From the NCBI GenBank assembly GCA_029570375.1, contig JAKPXB010000031.1:1-51489 (forward strand): a stretch of DNA of 51,489 nucleotides, given 5' to 3'. Positions 22,618 to 31,863 of the stretch are shown piece by piece. Numbering within the stretch: position 1 is the stretch's first letter; every line of letters starts with the position of its first letter. Made by a program: the position numbers and the translations under genes. The notes beneath the pieces were generated by a model, which worked only from the letters and a program-made list of their open reading frames with translations, made no database searches and had not been told where the DNA came from. This stretch comes from Bacillota bacterium. GTDB lineage: Bacteria; Bacillota; Clostridia; Saccharofermentanales; DTU023.

Positions 22618-23774
22618 TGCCCGCCGCTCTTTTCGCTGTTCTGCCTAATCGCGATTTCCCGCTGTGACTCGCGCTGCTGGGCGTCCTGAATCAGCCAGGC
22701 GTTGATAAAGTCATCGATATCTCCGTCCATCACGCCGTCCACGTCACCTGTCTCGCAGTCTGTCCGGTGGTCCTTGACCATCGTGTAGGGACAGAACACA
22801 TACGAGCGTATCTGGCTCCCCCACGCGATCTCTGTCACGACTCCCTTGATGTCCTCGATGCGGTCGAGCTGCTGTTGCTGGGCAAGATGATAAAGACGGG
22901 ATTTAAGCATCGCCATGGCTGTCTCTTTGTTCTGGAGCTGAGAACGCTCATTCTGGCACGTGACAACGATCCCGGTGGGAAGATGAGTAATCCTGACGGC
23001 GGAGCTCGTCTTGTTGACATGCTGGCCTCCCGCTCCAGACGCGCGGAAGGTGTCGATTTTCAAATCATCCGGCACGATATTGATTTCAATGGTTTCATCC
23101 AGCTCAGGCAGTACTTCACACGACGCGAAAGACGTATGCCTCCGCCCGGATGAATCGAAGGGAGAGATTCGTACCAAGCGGTGTATGCCGTGCTCGCTTC
23201 TCAGGTATCCGTACGCGTTATCGCCCGCTATACGCAGCGCCACTGACTTGATCCCCGCTTCGTCACCATCGAGGTAGTCGAGTATGGTGACCTCGAATTC
23301 ATGTTCTTCCGCCCATCGCGTATACATACGGAGCAGCATGCTCGCCCAGTCCTGTGCTTCTGTCCCGCCCGCTCCCGCGTGAAGTGACAACAGCGCGTTC
23401 ATCGCGTCATGTTCGCCTGTCAGCAGTGTCTGCAGACGAAGACTTTCATATTCCTTCGACCACTCCTTCAGTCCTTCTTCGACCTCGTGAAGGGTGTTGT
23501 GGTCATTCTCTTCCTCTGCCAGTTCAAGGAGAACAGCCAGATCTTCAATCTGGGAAGAAAGCGCGGCGAACCGCTTGCTTTTTTTTGTGAGGTATGTAAT
23601 GCGTTTCTGTACAATGGAAGCGCGTTTCGGGTCAGACCAGAAAACAGCATCCGCTGTCTCCTTCGTGAGCCTTTCCCGCTCATCGGCATCCTGATCAAGC
23701 CGCAATGACTGACTTAGCGGCTCAAGTAACATCCGGTTTTGTTCTACAGTTGTTCTTATCTCTTCTAAGATCAT
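22614..23774 (-). CDS. prfB: Peptide chain release factor 2 (single-frame gene)
   Basis: 386 residues. RF2 features: the domain I helical bundle, the stop-recognition SPF in RISPFDSSGRRH, and GAGGQHVNKT with the catalytic GGQ. The block GGTEAQDWASMLLRMYTRWAEE is diagnostic of RF2. In most bacteria the frame is broken after codon 25 by CTTTGA and read through by a programmed +1 shift. Here codons 26-27 read CTTGAT (23694-23699) and the whole gene is one frame, so autoregulation by frameshifting is absent. The stop overlaps nadD-yqeK as ATGA. Confidence 0.95.
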   Translation of the reverse strand: MILEEIRTTVEQNRMLLEPLSQSLRLDQDADERERLTKETADAVFWSDPKRASIVQKRITYLTKKSKRFAALSSQIEDLAVLLELAEEENDHNTLHEVEEGLKEWSKEYESLRLQTLLTGEHDAMNALLSLHAGAGGTEAQDWASMLLRMYTRWAEEHEFEVTILDYLDGDEAGIKSVALRIAGDNAYGYLRSEHGIHRLVRISPFDSSGRRHTSFASCEVLPELDETIEINIVPDDLKIDTFRASGAGGQHVNKTSSAVRITHLPTGIVVTCQNERSQLQNKETAMAMLKSRLYHLAQQQQLDRIEDIKGVVTEIAWGSQIRSYVFCPYTMVKDHRTDCETGDVDGVMDGDIDDFINAWLIQDAQQRESQREIAIRQNSEKSGGQ

Positions 23775-23789
23775 GATTATTTATCCTGT

Positions 23790-24581
23790 CTATAGTGAAT
23801 GATCGCTCAGGTTGAAGCCCTCGATCGAAAGCGCGCGGTATAACATCGCCGCCAGGCGGCCGGAAGCGAGCGTCCTGATCGCAAAGAAAAAAGCCCGGAT
23901 CAGACTCGATGTCCATTCGCTCTTCGCAAATATTATCTGCAGCAGATCCCCGGTTATCGAAGTCAACGCTCTCAGGAACATAAAAGAAATAAAGATAAAA
24001 AACTTCACTCCTTTTGTCATAGTGAAGCTCGCTTCCATAGCCTCCGGAATCTTCTTATGGTCAAAGATGACTATAAAGATTGTCATCGAAAACATCGACG
24101 CATAAACGTAAAACGGGACACTCAACAGTGGAATGGAAACTAGGTACGGCGATACGCTCGCGAGAGCCAGAAGTAAAAAGGCGGGGTAGTGGCGCAGAGC
24201 GACACCTGACGCGGTCCTCCCCTGGTCGAGCGAATAGAGCGGAGCCTGAAGCGCTTCCTGCCCAAAAACCTTATCCGCGTTCACCTCGGAAAGCGGCGCG
24301 TAGATCAGGTTGACGGCATAGAGTAACAAAAAGAACATCCCCACCGCTGTAAGGAATGCCTCGCGCAGCAGTGAATCAAATATAACGGGCGGCGGTACGG
24401 GAAATACATCGCGCTTCAGCAGAAACTGCTGCAACTGTTCCTGAAACAGAACAATTCCCCCGTTTTTGGGCGAAGTCAGATAGGTCAGAGCCGCCACGGC
24501 AAAGAGCGTCAGAAACCAAACACGCACTCTCCATGCGCGGGGGATTTTCTCAATTTTCAGTGCTTCCAGAATAATCAGCAC
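23790..24581 (-). CDS. Multi-pass membrane protein of unknown function
   Basis: 263 residues, starting with a GTG (GAGG about eleven bases upstream). Five to six hydrophobic stretches are visible, at about 20-38, 72-95, 132-150, 155-180, 198-215. The sequence KIPEAMEASFTMTKGVKFFIFIS recalls families of uncharacterised integral membrane proteins in which a soluble helix precedes a conserved Ser/Lys-Gly turn. I recognise no catalytic motif. It sits 15 bases upstream of prfB and downstream of the ACT gene; the context gives no function. Confidence 0.6.
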   Translation of the reverse strand: MLIILEALKIEKIPRAWRVRVWFLTLFAVAALTYLTSPKNGGIVLFQEQLQQFLLKRDVFPVPPPVIFDSLLREAFLTAVGMFFLLLYAVNLIYAPLSEVNADKVFGQEALQAPLYSLDQGRTASGVALRHYPAFLLLALASVSPYLVSIPLLSVPFYVYASMFSMTIFIVIFDHKKIPEAMEASFTMTKGVKFFIFISFMFLRALTSITGDLLQIIFAKSEWTSSLIRAFFFAIRTLASGRLAAMLYRALSIEGFNLSDHSL

Positions 24582-24649
24582 GCTGTCATAAACCTCATCA
24601 TCAACACTGACAGTAAGCGTATCATAAATGATGCCGTGACCGCTATCTC

Positions 24650-25108
24650 TTACGGCTGGGGTGTCAGTATCTGGACACTTAGAACCCCCCGCGTCTGCGC
24701 GATCAGACTGATCAGCCGGTCGAGCGGCATATTCATGTCATCTGAGCGGAAGGTCACAAGCACATGCGCCAGTCCGCGGATGGGAATACTCTGGTGAAGC
24801 GACATCAATGACACGTCCGACTCAAGCAATACCTCGAGACAGCGCGTCAGCGAATGCGACAGGTTTTCAATCACAATGATGATTGTGATCATGCTCCCCT
24901 CTACCCCAGATGAGGTCGAACGGATCGCCTTTCTGTATTTATAGTAAGCGCTTCGGCTCAAACCGACTCTCCTGACAGCTTCGTTCACGGAAGGCACCAG
25001 TTTGTAGTCGAGAAGCCTCTTCGCTTCCATAACTTTAAGGAATACGTCGGGAAGTACATCCGCACGAACCAGGTACAACTCTTCAGGTATCTTCTTTTGT
25101 CTGCTCAT
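24650..25108 (-). CDS. ACT-domain regulator, PheB/UPF0735 type
   Basis: 152 residues. The N-terminal half is helical with SVNEAVRRVGLSRSAYYKYRKAI, resembling a helix-turn-helix DNA-binding segment. The C-terminal half (about 72-150) is an ACT domain: ITIIIVIENLSHSLTRCLEVLLESDVSLMSLHQSIP and GVLSVQIL. The layout matches B. subtilis PheB, a small ACT protein linked to aromatic amino acid regulation; the exact ligand is unknown. AGGAG lies eight bases before the ATG. It is read with rdgB upstream. Confidence 0.85.
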   Translation of the reverse strand: MSRQKKIPEELYLVRADVLPDVFLKVMEAKRLLDYKLVPSVNEAVRRVGLSRSAYYKYRKAIRSTSSGVEGSMITIIIVIENLSHSLTRCLEVLLESDVSLMSLHQSIPIRGLAHVLVTFRSDDMNMPLDRLISLIAQTRGVLSVQILTPQP

Positions 25109-25126
25109 TGCCCGCTCCTGTTTATT

Positions 25127-25744
25127 TCATTGATCAGAACCCGGCGGCCCGCCCTCTTCATCAATAAATGCATCGAGGAAAGCCCTCACAGCCAATCCGC
25201 GATGGCTTATAGCATGTTTTTCTTCGCCGCTCATTTCTGCGAATGTGCGCCGCTCACCATCGGGCACAAAAACGGGGTCGTATCCAAAGCCATTATCGCC
25301 TCTTGGAGTCCTGGTGATACTTCCACGGCACAAACCGTGATAGAGTTCCTGCCGACCGTCGGGGTATACAACTGCCAAAGAACAATGGAAAGCGGCGGAC
25401 CGATCGGGTGATTCAGCGCTGTCCAGCTCTTTCAGAAGTCTTTCCATTCTATCCACGCCGCTTTTTCCCTCTCCGGCGTAACGCGCCGAGTAGAGGCCGG
25501 GCGCTCCGTTCAGCGCGTCGACACAAAGTCCTGTATCATCGGCGACAACTATTTCCGACGCTTTTCTGTGGACAGCCATCGCTTTTATCAGCGCATTCTC
25601 GTCGAAAGATGAACCCGTTTCATCAATATCCTGATCAAACCCTATATCCACCAGCCCCAGAAATCGAACGGGGTAGTCCCCTGCTATCGCGCGGAATTCC
25701 TCCAGCTTTCCCAGATTATGTGACGCGAGGATCAATGTTTTCAC
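25127..25744 (-). CDS. rdgB: dITP/XTP pyrophosphatase (RdgB/HAM1 family)
   Basis: 205 residues from a GTG at 25744 preceded by GAGGGAAG; an ATG at 25774 is further from any ribosome site. Family motifs: LILASHNLGKLEEF (the SHNxxK substrate loop), DETGSSFDENALIKA, VVADDTGLCVDALNGAPGLYSARYAG and FGYDPVFVPDG. It hydrolyses non-canonical purine triphosphates such as ITP and XTP to the monophosphates and keeps them out of DNA and RNA. Length matches the usual about 200. Confidence 0.94.
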   Translation of the reverse strand: MKTLILASHNLGKLEEFRAIAGDYPVRFLGLVDIGFDQDIDETGSSFDENALIKAMAVHRKASEIVVADDTGLCVDALNGAPGLYSARYAGEGKSGVDRMERLLKELDSAESPDRSAAFHCSLAVVYPDGRQELYHGLCRGSITRTPRGDNGFGYDPVFVPDGERRTFAEMSGEEKHAISHRGLAVRAFLDAFIDEEGGPPGSDQ

Positions 25745-25853
25745 GATGACTTCCCTCTCAGTGCCCGCGTTCAACAGGCTGCAAACAAATTTTATTTATA
25801 CGTCGATCGCCCTGCACCTTCGCCCCGGAAGTGCGCCGGACAGCCTTTCCCGC

Positions 25854-27593
25854 CTAAAGCGCCAGAAAATCAGCGAGAGTGAACACTGATTTCCGGATTG
25901 TTTCTTCTTCGAATGGAGAAGGGTAACCCGCGTCTTTTGCCCGATCAACCGGCTCACATCCATCCGCGTTATTAAGCAGTCTAAGCAGACAGTTCTCCAA
26001 ATGCTGATGATGCTTCCCGAGAGGAAGCGTACCCAGAACCGTGACCAGGGCAATCGCGTCCGCTATGCCCGACAGCGGGGCTGACCACAAATCAGGCGCA
26101 TACATCCACACGTCGCCGGGCGACAGCAAGCCGGGGCCGCACCCGGGCATCCCGGGAAGATGATAGCGCCCAGCGATCTCGCGCCAGGCGTGCTGAAATA
26201 CGTTCATATCGGAAATACGAGCTTTTGCGAGAAATTCTTCCATCTCATCCAGCGCGCACGCGCGCGGCAGCTGCAACAGGATTTCAGAGAGCAGATATTC
26301 TCTCGCATACATCGTCATCGGCCCGTAAAAAGTATTCCAGGCTTTCTGCGACAAAAATACGAGAGAATGACCGGCGATTTTCTTCGCCAGCATTCTGTTA
26401 AAACTTGGCAGCGTATAGAGCCCTTTCGTCGCATTTGACTGTTCAAAAAGAAGGGTGCCGATTTCATAGAAAAGTGTTCCGGCCAGAAGTTCCTGGGGAA
26501 CAGACTCCATCATCAGAAACGACTGCTCTTTTTGGCGGCTGTAAGCGCTGAACAGACGCGTTCCCCATGGATGCGAGGACATCACCGGCGAAGAAATATC
26601 TTCTGGGGTCGGCAGCACCCCGAGATAAAGCGCCTGGCGCCCGAGCATATCCTTCAGAACGGGAACTTCCGCCTCACAAACAAGTTGGCACGCATCCATA
26701 CTCGCTTTATCCAGTGGAAATGCCTGTTTTCTTAACTTCGGCAAACCAAATTCCGCCGGGTACATGAGATCCCAGGGTTCCGGTTCTTCCAGCCCCAGCC
26801 GCTCCCACTGCAGCCGGAATAGATGGATCATCACCGGTGACACATGCTCTTGTACAAAGAGGCGGAATGCGCGCACCTGCGAACGAAATGAATCCGTCTG
26901 CCCCACGCGGCGCGTTTCATATTCATAGAAATTTTTGTAGCCGGCTTTCTCGCTGATCATGCGCCTTAGCATATGCAGTTCAAGGAAATGCCCCACCATT
27001 TCTTCCCGGCTCTTACTCAGCTGGCTGATGAAAGAGTTGTACGCCCTCGCGCGCTTATCGCGAGAAGAAGACTGAAACAGAAGTCTGACTTCCCCTTTAA
27101 TCGAACCCCACTGAGTTGTTGACAATGACGCGTCCTGCAGGCGTTTCATCTGTTTTCGGATCAGCTCTCTCTCCACGAGGAGATGGGCGAGAAGATTCTT
27201 TGCGTATGTGGAGGCGAGTCTGTCGGCATCATAGAGATACGTTTTATCGACGAACGGCTCAAGTTTTCTGCTTTTGGAAGATCGGGCAACTGTCTCCAAC
27301 AAGTCGGCAAGTTCCGCGTACACCCCGAGTTTGGCGTTGCCGAATTCGAACAGCGCCTCCCTGATGGTGTGATCTCCGGGGAGATAGAACGACCGGATCC
27401 TGAGATCCGTTTCGCCTTCTTCGAGACACTGGAGGTAATGATCAATATCGCGCAGAACACCGCGCAGATCATCATCCGTCGCGGCGTAACGCAGGTCGCG
27501 GCGTAACGATTTCACTGTACTCGATGTTTCCTCCCGATCAGGCATCACCGGTAGAGGCTTCTCGCGAACCCAGGCCGGTATACTCTCCTGCAT
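25854..27593 (-). CDS. M3-family oligopeptidase-like protein without the zinc motif
   Basis: 579 residues, about the size of bacterial oligoendopeptidase F. The fold signs are GYKNFYEYETRRVGQTDSFRSQV (the M3 Y-x-D/E helix region) and a later region EPEPWDLMYPAEFGLPKL. Where M3 peptidases have HExGH, this protein reads YEIGT (about 376-380). The third ligand glutamate region also lacks a clear match. It is therefore probably an inactive relative. GGAGG sits eight bases before the ATG. It lies 14 bases downstream of argS and upstream of rdgB. Structural role or peptide binding without cleavage is possible. Confidence 0.7.
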   Translation of the reverse strand: MQESIPAWVREKPLPVMPDREETSSTVKSLRRDLRYAATDDDLRGVLRDIDHYLQCLEEGETDLRIRSFYLPGDHTIREALFEFGNAKLGVYAELADLLETVARSSKSRKLEPFVDKTYLYDADRLASTYAKNLLAHLLVERELIRKQMKRLQDASLSTTQWGSIKGEVRLLFQSSSRDKRARAYNSFISQLSKSREEMVGHFLELHMLRRMISEKAGYKNFYEYETRRVGQTDSFRSQVRAFRLFVQEHVSPVMIHLFRLQWERLGLEEPEPWDLMYPAEFGLPKLRKQAFPLDKASMDACQLVCEAEVPVLKDMLGRQALYLGVLPTPEDISSPVMSSHPWGTRLFSAYSRQKEQSFLMMESVPQELLAGTLFYEIGTLLFEQSNATKGLYTLPSFNRMLAKKIAGHSLVFLSQKAWNTFYGPMTMYAREYLLSEILLQLPRACALDEMEEFLAKARISDMNVFQHAWREIAGRYHLPGMPGCGPGLLSPGDVWMYAPDLWSAPLSGIADAIALVTVLGTLPLGKHHQHLENCLLRLLNNADGCEPVDRAKDAGYPSPFEEETIRKSVFTLADFLAL

Positions 27594-27607
27594 GAAGTAC
27601 GCCTCCT

Positions 27608-29356
27608 TTACATTTTATCTACCGGCTTGATACCCGCGATTCTCAATCCTGCCGCTATAGTACGGCCTACTGCCTGCGCCAGACAAAGCCTGGCGGCTCC
27701 GAGCGATTCATTGTCCGCGCGCAAAATCTGAGCGTTATGGTAAAAAGTGTTAAATGAGCGCGCGATCGCCATGATCTGCCGCATCATGACAGAAGGTTCA
27801 TAAGCCTCTCTGGCAGCCGCCACTGACTCCGGAAAGCGCGCGATCTCCTTCAGGACATTCTGTTCATCATCAGACACGAGCATACCTAACTCTTCATCAC
27901 TGATGCGGCGCGAGCGTTCAGCGAGCTCAGATGATGCCTTTCTTTCCAGACTCGCACAGCGTGTGACCGTGTAGAGAAGATAGGGGGCTGACTCACCCTC
28001 GAAATCGAGGACTTCCTCCCACGAGAAAACGATGTCTCTCTCGCGTCCATTTCTCAAAAATGTGTAGCGAACCGCCCCGACACCGACATTCTCGGCTATT
28101 TCATCTATTTCCGCGCGCCCCATCGCGGGGTTGTTTGCCTCAATGATCGCACGCGTTTTCGCAACACTGGTATTGAGCAGGTCTTCGAGAATAATCACGT
28201 TTCCTGTTCTCGTCGAGAATGCCCCGTCCGTGAACCGCACTGTGCCGAAGGCCACGTGGATGTTGCCGTCCGCTTTGGGAAATCCCATTTTTTTCAGGAC
28301 GGCAAAAACCTGGTTAAAATGATTTTTCTGAGGGATACCGACAACATAAATATTTTTGTCGAAATGATACGTCCGGTCGCGGTAAAGGATAGAGGCGATA
28401 TCTCTCGACGCGTATATCGTCGAACCGTCGCGCTTCAGAATGAGGCAGGGGTTTAATTTGAATTCATCCAAACTGACGACTTGCGCACCTTCGCTCTCCT
28501 CCAGGAGATTCATCTCCCGCAATTGCCGGACAACATCCGGAATCATGGGCGAATAGTAACTTTCACCATTCGTATTGTCAAAACGGATACCGACGCGGTC
28601 ATAAACACGATTAAATTCTTTCAGGCTGACGTCTCGGAATTGCTGCCAGAGCGTGACTTCTTCCTCACTCCCGTGCTCAAGCCTCCCGAACGCTTCCCGC
28701 GCTTCATCATCAAGCGATGGGTCCTTTTCGGCCATCTCGTGGAACTTCACGTAGATGCGTGTCAGTTCCCCGATGGGAGACGCTTCCAGTGCAGCCTCAT
28801 CTCCCCAGCGCTTCCAGGCGACGATCAGTTTTCCGAACTGCGTTCCGTAGTCGCCGAGGTGATTGAAACGCTCTACCTTGTATCCACCGTACTCAAAGAG
28901 ATTGGCAATCGCTTCGCCCAGGAATGTTGAGAATCCGTGTCCTACATGGAATGGTTTGGCAATGTTCGGTGAAGAATACTCGACAATCACCGTCTTCCCT
29001 TCGCCTTCGCTGCTTGCGCCCGGGCGCTCGCCGCCCGCCATCGATTCACGCATGATTGAGCGGGCGAGATAATCGCGCTTTATAAAAAAATTGAGATATC
29101 CCCCCGCTGTTTCCACGCGGTCTAATTTCTCAAGAAGATCGGCCGCTTCCCTGCTCACATCGGATTCCAAACAGGTTTTCAGGCTGTCGGCAATCTCCCG
29201 GGGCGGCTTTCTCATCACCCTGGCGAGGCGGAAACAAGGGAAAGCGACATCTCCCATCTCCGGCCGGGGCGGCGAGGTCAGGCTCATTTCGACCATTGTT
29301 TTATCTTCTGCGCAGTGCGCCGCGATCACCTTAGCGATGTCAGACAATATCTCCAT
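27608..29356 (-). CDS. argS: Arginyl-tRNA synthetase
   Basis: 582 residues. Class I signatures: SPNIAKPFHVGHGFSTFLGEA (the HIGH-equivalent is HVGH) and FSTRTGNVI in the KMSKS region, which in many ArgRS is poorly conserved. The N-terminal additional domain (Add1) and the C-terminal anticodon-binding helices (YLLYTVTRCASLERK, MMRQIMAIARSFNTFYHN) are present. It charges tRNA-Arg and needs the tRNA for activation. It ends with the typical GLRIAGIKPVDKM. No T-box leader is seen in the 45 bases upstream. Confidence 0.96.
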   Translation of the reverse strand: MEILSDIAKVIAAHCAEDKTMVEMSLTSPPRPEMGDVAFPCFRLARVMRKPPREIADSLKTCLESDVSREAADLLEKLDRVETAGGYLNFFIKRDYLARSIMRESMAGGERPGASSEGEGKTVIVEYSSPNIAKPFHVGHGFSTFLGEAIANLFEYGGYKVERFNHLGDYGTQFGKLIVAWKRWGDEAALEASPIGELTRIYVKFHEMAEKDPSLDDEAREAFGRLEHGSEEEVTLWQQFRDVSLKEFNRVYDRVGIRFDNTNGESYYSPMIPDVVRQLREMNLLEESEGAQVVSLDEFKLNPCLILKRDGSTIYASRDIASILYRDRTYHFDKNIYVVGIPQKNHFNQVFAVLKKMGFPKADGNIHVAFGTVRFTDGAFSTRTGNVIILEDLLNTSVAKTRAIIEANNPAMGRAEIDEIAENVGVGAVRYTFLRNGRERDIVFSWEEVLDFEGESAPYLLYTVTRCASLERKASSELAERSRRISDEELGMLVSDDEQNVLKEIARFPESVAAAREAYEPSVMMRQIMAIARSFNTFYHNAQILRADNESLGAARLCLAQAVGRTIAAGLRIAGIKPVDKM

Positions 29357-29401
29357 GCTTGTATTCCCTCAGATTCCTTTTCCTTTTGACATGGTTCCCA
29401 T

Positions 29402-30334
29402 TCATTCCCGACCGCCCCAAAGCGGCGCGGGGTATACGCCCTGTGCCACGAGACCGCGGAGCGCTTCCACCACAAGCGGCTTGTCCTCTTTGTTCGTCAC
29501 GCCAAACCAGCGGTCATCGACAGGGATTGTATAAACGCTGACATGATTTTCCCTCATATGATCGGCGACGATTTCAGGGAGCAGATACTCGCATTTCTCA
29601 GGATTATTCCCAAGGCCATCTTTGAGAAAACGCGGGAAGCCCTCTTTCAGCCTATCCAAAAACACACGGGGAAAGCCGAAGAAATTCATTGACACCAGCG
29701 TATCGCGAGGCAGCGGGAAGAATGTCGCGCCGTCGTCGAGCGTATAGCGCGCCTGATCGCCATCGCGGTAAATCTTCTTCAGCTCTTTCAAACTGATAAG
29801 TTCATTTGTGGCAGATACCTCGGATACACCTCTTGAGACTGACCCGTAATCGGACAATGTCTCGTGCAGCGGCCACAGGCAGATGCCGTAACGATTGTCA
29901 CTGACACCGTCTTCCGCGTCAGCGAGGAACTGATAGAGCTTTCTGTAAGCGCTCGTACCGTAGTAGTCATCCGCGTTAATCACGGCAAATGGCCCCTCGA
30001 TCAACCCGGACGCGGCGAGTAGCGCGTGGCCGGTTCCCCAGGGCTTCACCCTGTCCTCCGGGACAGTAAATCCTTCGGGGATATCGTCAATGTTCTGGAA
30101 GGCGTAGCGGTACCGGACACGGCCTCCCAATTTAGCGCCGATCAACGCGTCGAACGCCTCTTCAAAATCTTTTCGGATGACAAAGATGACTTCGTCAAAA
30201 CCGGCTCGGATGGCATCATAAACGGAATACTCCATGATAATCTCGCCATCCGGACCAACCGGATCGAGCTGTTTAAGCCCTCCGTACCTTGATCCCATGC
30301 CAGCAGCCAAAATCACAAGTGTCGGTGACCTCAT
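29402..30334 (-). CDS. Sugar-phosphate nucleotidyltransferase-like protein
   Basis: 310 residues from the ATG at 30334 (GGAGG five bases upstream; M at 30358 lacks such a site). The N-terminus carries LVILAAGMGSRYGGLKQLDPVG, the G-x-G-x-R nucleotidyl-transfer signature, and VKPWGTGHALLAA and INADDYYG supply the second metal/nucleotide region. The C-terminal part ends with DDRWFGVTNKEDKPLV. This class includes UTP-glucose-1-phosphate-like and other NTP-transferase domains; the substrate cannot be read from the sequence. It stands between argS and tRNA-Lys with no sugar pathway genes near. Confidence 0.82.
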   Translation of the reverse strand: MRSPTLVILAAGMGSRYGGLKQLDPVGPDGEIIMEYSVYDAIRAGFDEVIFVIRKDFEEAFDALIGAKLGGRVRYRYAFQNIDDIPEGFTVPEDRVKPWGTGHALLAASGLIEGPFAVINADDYYGTSAYRKLYQFLADAEDGVSDNRYGICLWPLHETLSDYGSVSRGVSEVSATNELISLKELKKIYRDGDQARYTLDDGATFFPLPRDTLVSMNFFGFPRVFLDRLKEGFPRFLKDGLGNNPEKCEYLLPEIVADHMRENHVSVYTIPVDDRWFGVTNKEDKPLVVEALRGLVAQGVYPAPLWGGRE

Positions 30335-30448
30335 TTGATCCTCCCTCCGTTCTTTCACACTTTCATCCCATCAATCATAACACGTGCGTCCGGGACACCG
30401 GATGATGAAAGAAACGGCTGCTTCCCCACGGATCCCGGATTGAAAGAG

Positions 30449-30482
30449 CAAGAAACCCTGTGCCAATCAAGTCACAGGGCTT
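30449..30482 (-). terminator. Terminator of tRNA-Lys(CTT)
   Basis: Minus-strand 10-bp stem AAGCCCTGTG/CACAGGGTTT (30473-30482 with 30453-30462, one G-U pair) with a ten-base loop, followed by TCTTGC. It lies six bases after the tRNA. The T run is short. Confidence 0.65.
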
Positions 30483-30487
30483 CTTCA

Positions 30488-30563
30488 TGGTACACCATCG
30501 GGGATTCGAACCCCGGACCCACTGATTAAGAGTCAGTTGCTCTGCCAGCTGAGCTAATGGTGC
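30488..30563 (-). tRNA. tRNA-Lys (anticodon CTT)
   Basis: Minus-strand 76-base cloverleaf: acceptor GCACCAT/ATGGTGT (one G-U), D-arm AGCTCAGCTGGCAGAGC, anticodon loop CTCTTAA, T-arm GGGTTCGAATCCC, encoded CCA. A second lysine isoacceptor besides the TTT at 13830. Confidence 0.96.
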
Positions 30564-30575
30564 GAACTCTCGGTC

Positions 30576-30604
30576 ATTATAAGAGCAGATTTATGCTTTG
30601 TCAA
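30576..30604 (-). promoter_or_regulatory. Promoter of tRNA-Lys(CTT)
   Basis: Minus-strand TTGACA (30599-30604), 17 bases, TATAAT (30576-30581), 12 bases before the tRNA. The -35 overlaps the kbl stop codon. Confidence 0.9.
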
Positions 30605-31788
30605 AGGTCAAATTTTTCTTTTGCTTTTGCGAAGCATTCAAGCGCGAAGTCAAGTTCTTCCTTTGTGTGGCCGGCGGATATCTGCGTGCGGATACGCGCC
30701 AGATTCTTAGGAACGACGGGGAACTTAAACGCGACGACATAGACGCCGAGTTCCAGAAGGTATTCGGCGACTTTAATCGCTTTGACCGCGTCGTATATCA
30801 TGACAGGAACAATGGGATGTGTGCCCGGGATCACATCGAGGCCTACGCGCTCGACTCCCTCCCTGAAGTACCTTGTATTTTCATTTACACGGTCGAGCAA
30901 TGCCGTATCGCGCTGGAGTAGTTCAAGGACTTTAAGTGACGTGGAGGCGATCGCGGGCGCCAGCGTGTTGGAAAAGAGATAGGGCCGGCTCTTCTGGCGC
31001 AGCCAGTCAATCAGCGGTTTTCTGGAAAGTGTAAAACCGCCCGAAGCGCCCCCCATCGCTTTGCCAAGCGTGCTGGTCATAATATCGACGCGCCCCATCA
31101 CACCGCAGTGCTCAGGCGTTCCCCTGCCCGTTTTACCGACAAAACCGGAAGCGTGTGAATCGTCAACCATCACAAGAGCATCGTATTGATCAGCTAAATC
31201 ACAGATCCCTTTCAGATTTGCAATGATACCGTCCATTGAGAAAACGCCGTCTGTCGCGATCAGTTTGATGCGGGCGCCGGCCTCGTCTGCTTCTCTGAGA
31301 CGCATCTCGAGCTCATTCATATCATTGTTCTTATAAAGGTAACGTTTTGATTTCGTGAGGCGGACCCCGTCGATGATACTCGCGTGATTCAACTGGTCAC
31401 TGATAATGGCGTCGTCAGGGCCTAAGAAAGACTCAAACAGGCCGCCGTTGGCGTCAAAACAAGACGAGTACAGAATCGCGTCCTCAAAACCGAAAAATGC
31501 CGCCAGTTCCCGCTCGAGGTCCTTGTGCTGTTTCTGAGTGCCACAGATAAAACGCACGGAGGAAAGCCCATAACCCCATCGATCATAACTTGACTTGGCG
31601 GCCTCGCGGAGCTCTTCATTATTGGCGAGTCCAAGGTAGTTATTGGCGCACATATTAATTACGCCTTTTTTATCTGTTGTGTCAATACAGCTCCCCTGAG
31701 GAACCGTCAGTACTCGTTCCTCGCTGTACACGCCCGACGCCTTGAGCGCATCCAGTTCTTCCGTTACAATTCTGAATCCTTCTTTCAT
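30601..31788 (-). CDS. kbl: Glycine C-acetyltransferase (2-amino-3-ketobutyrate CoA ligase)
   Basis: 395 residues from the ATG at 31788 (GGGAGGG six bases upstream). Family blocks of alpha-oxoamine synthases: NMCANNYLGLANN, GLSSVRFICGTQKQHKDLE, DGVFSMDGIIANL, VMVDDSHASGFVGKTGRGT and the PLP lysine in TSTLGKAMGGASGGF. It joins glycine and acetyl-CoA or runs in reverse to cleave 2-amino-3-ketobutyrate in threonine breakdown. Threonine dehydrogenase (tdh), the usual partner, is not in the window. Confidence 0.92.
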   Translation of the reverse strand: MKEGFRIVTEELDALKASGVYSEERVLTVPQGSCIDTTDKKGVINMCANNYLGLANNEELREAAKSSYDRWGYGLSSVRFICGTQKQHKDLERELAAFFGFEDAILYSSCFDANGGLFESFLGPDDAIISDQLNHASIIDGVRLTKSKRYLYKNNDMNELEMRLREADEAGARIKLIATDGVFSMDGIIANLKGICDLADQYDALVMVDDSHASGFVGKTGRGTPEHCGVMGRVDIMTSTLGKAMGGASGGFTLSRKPLIDWLRQKSRPYLFSNTLAPAIASTSLKVLELLQRDTALLDRVNENTRYFREGVERVGLDVIPGTHPIVPVMIYDAVKAIKVAEYLLELGVYVVAFKFPVVPKNLARIRTQISAGHTKEELDFALECFAKAKEKFDL

Positions 31789-31863
31789 TTTTTCCCTCCC
31801 TTTATGGCGCATTTGCCGTTTCTGCCGCTTCCAAAGAAATCATTCCATACGCTATTATGCAAC

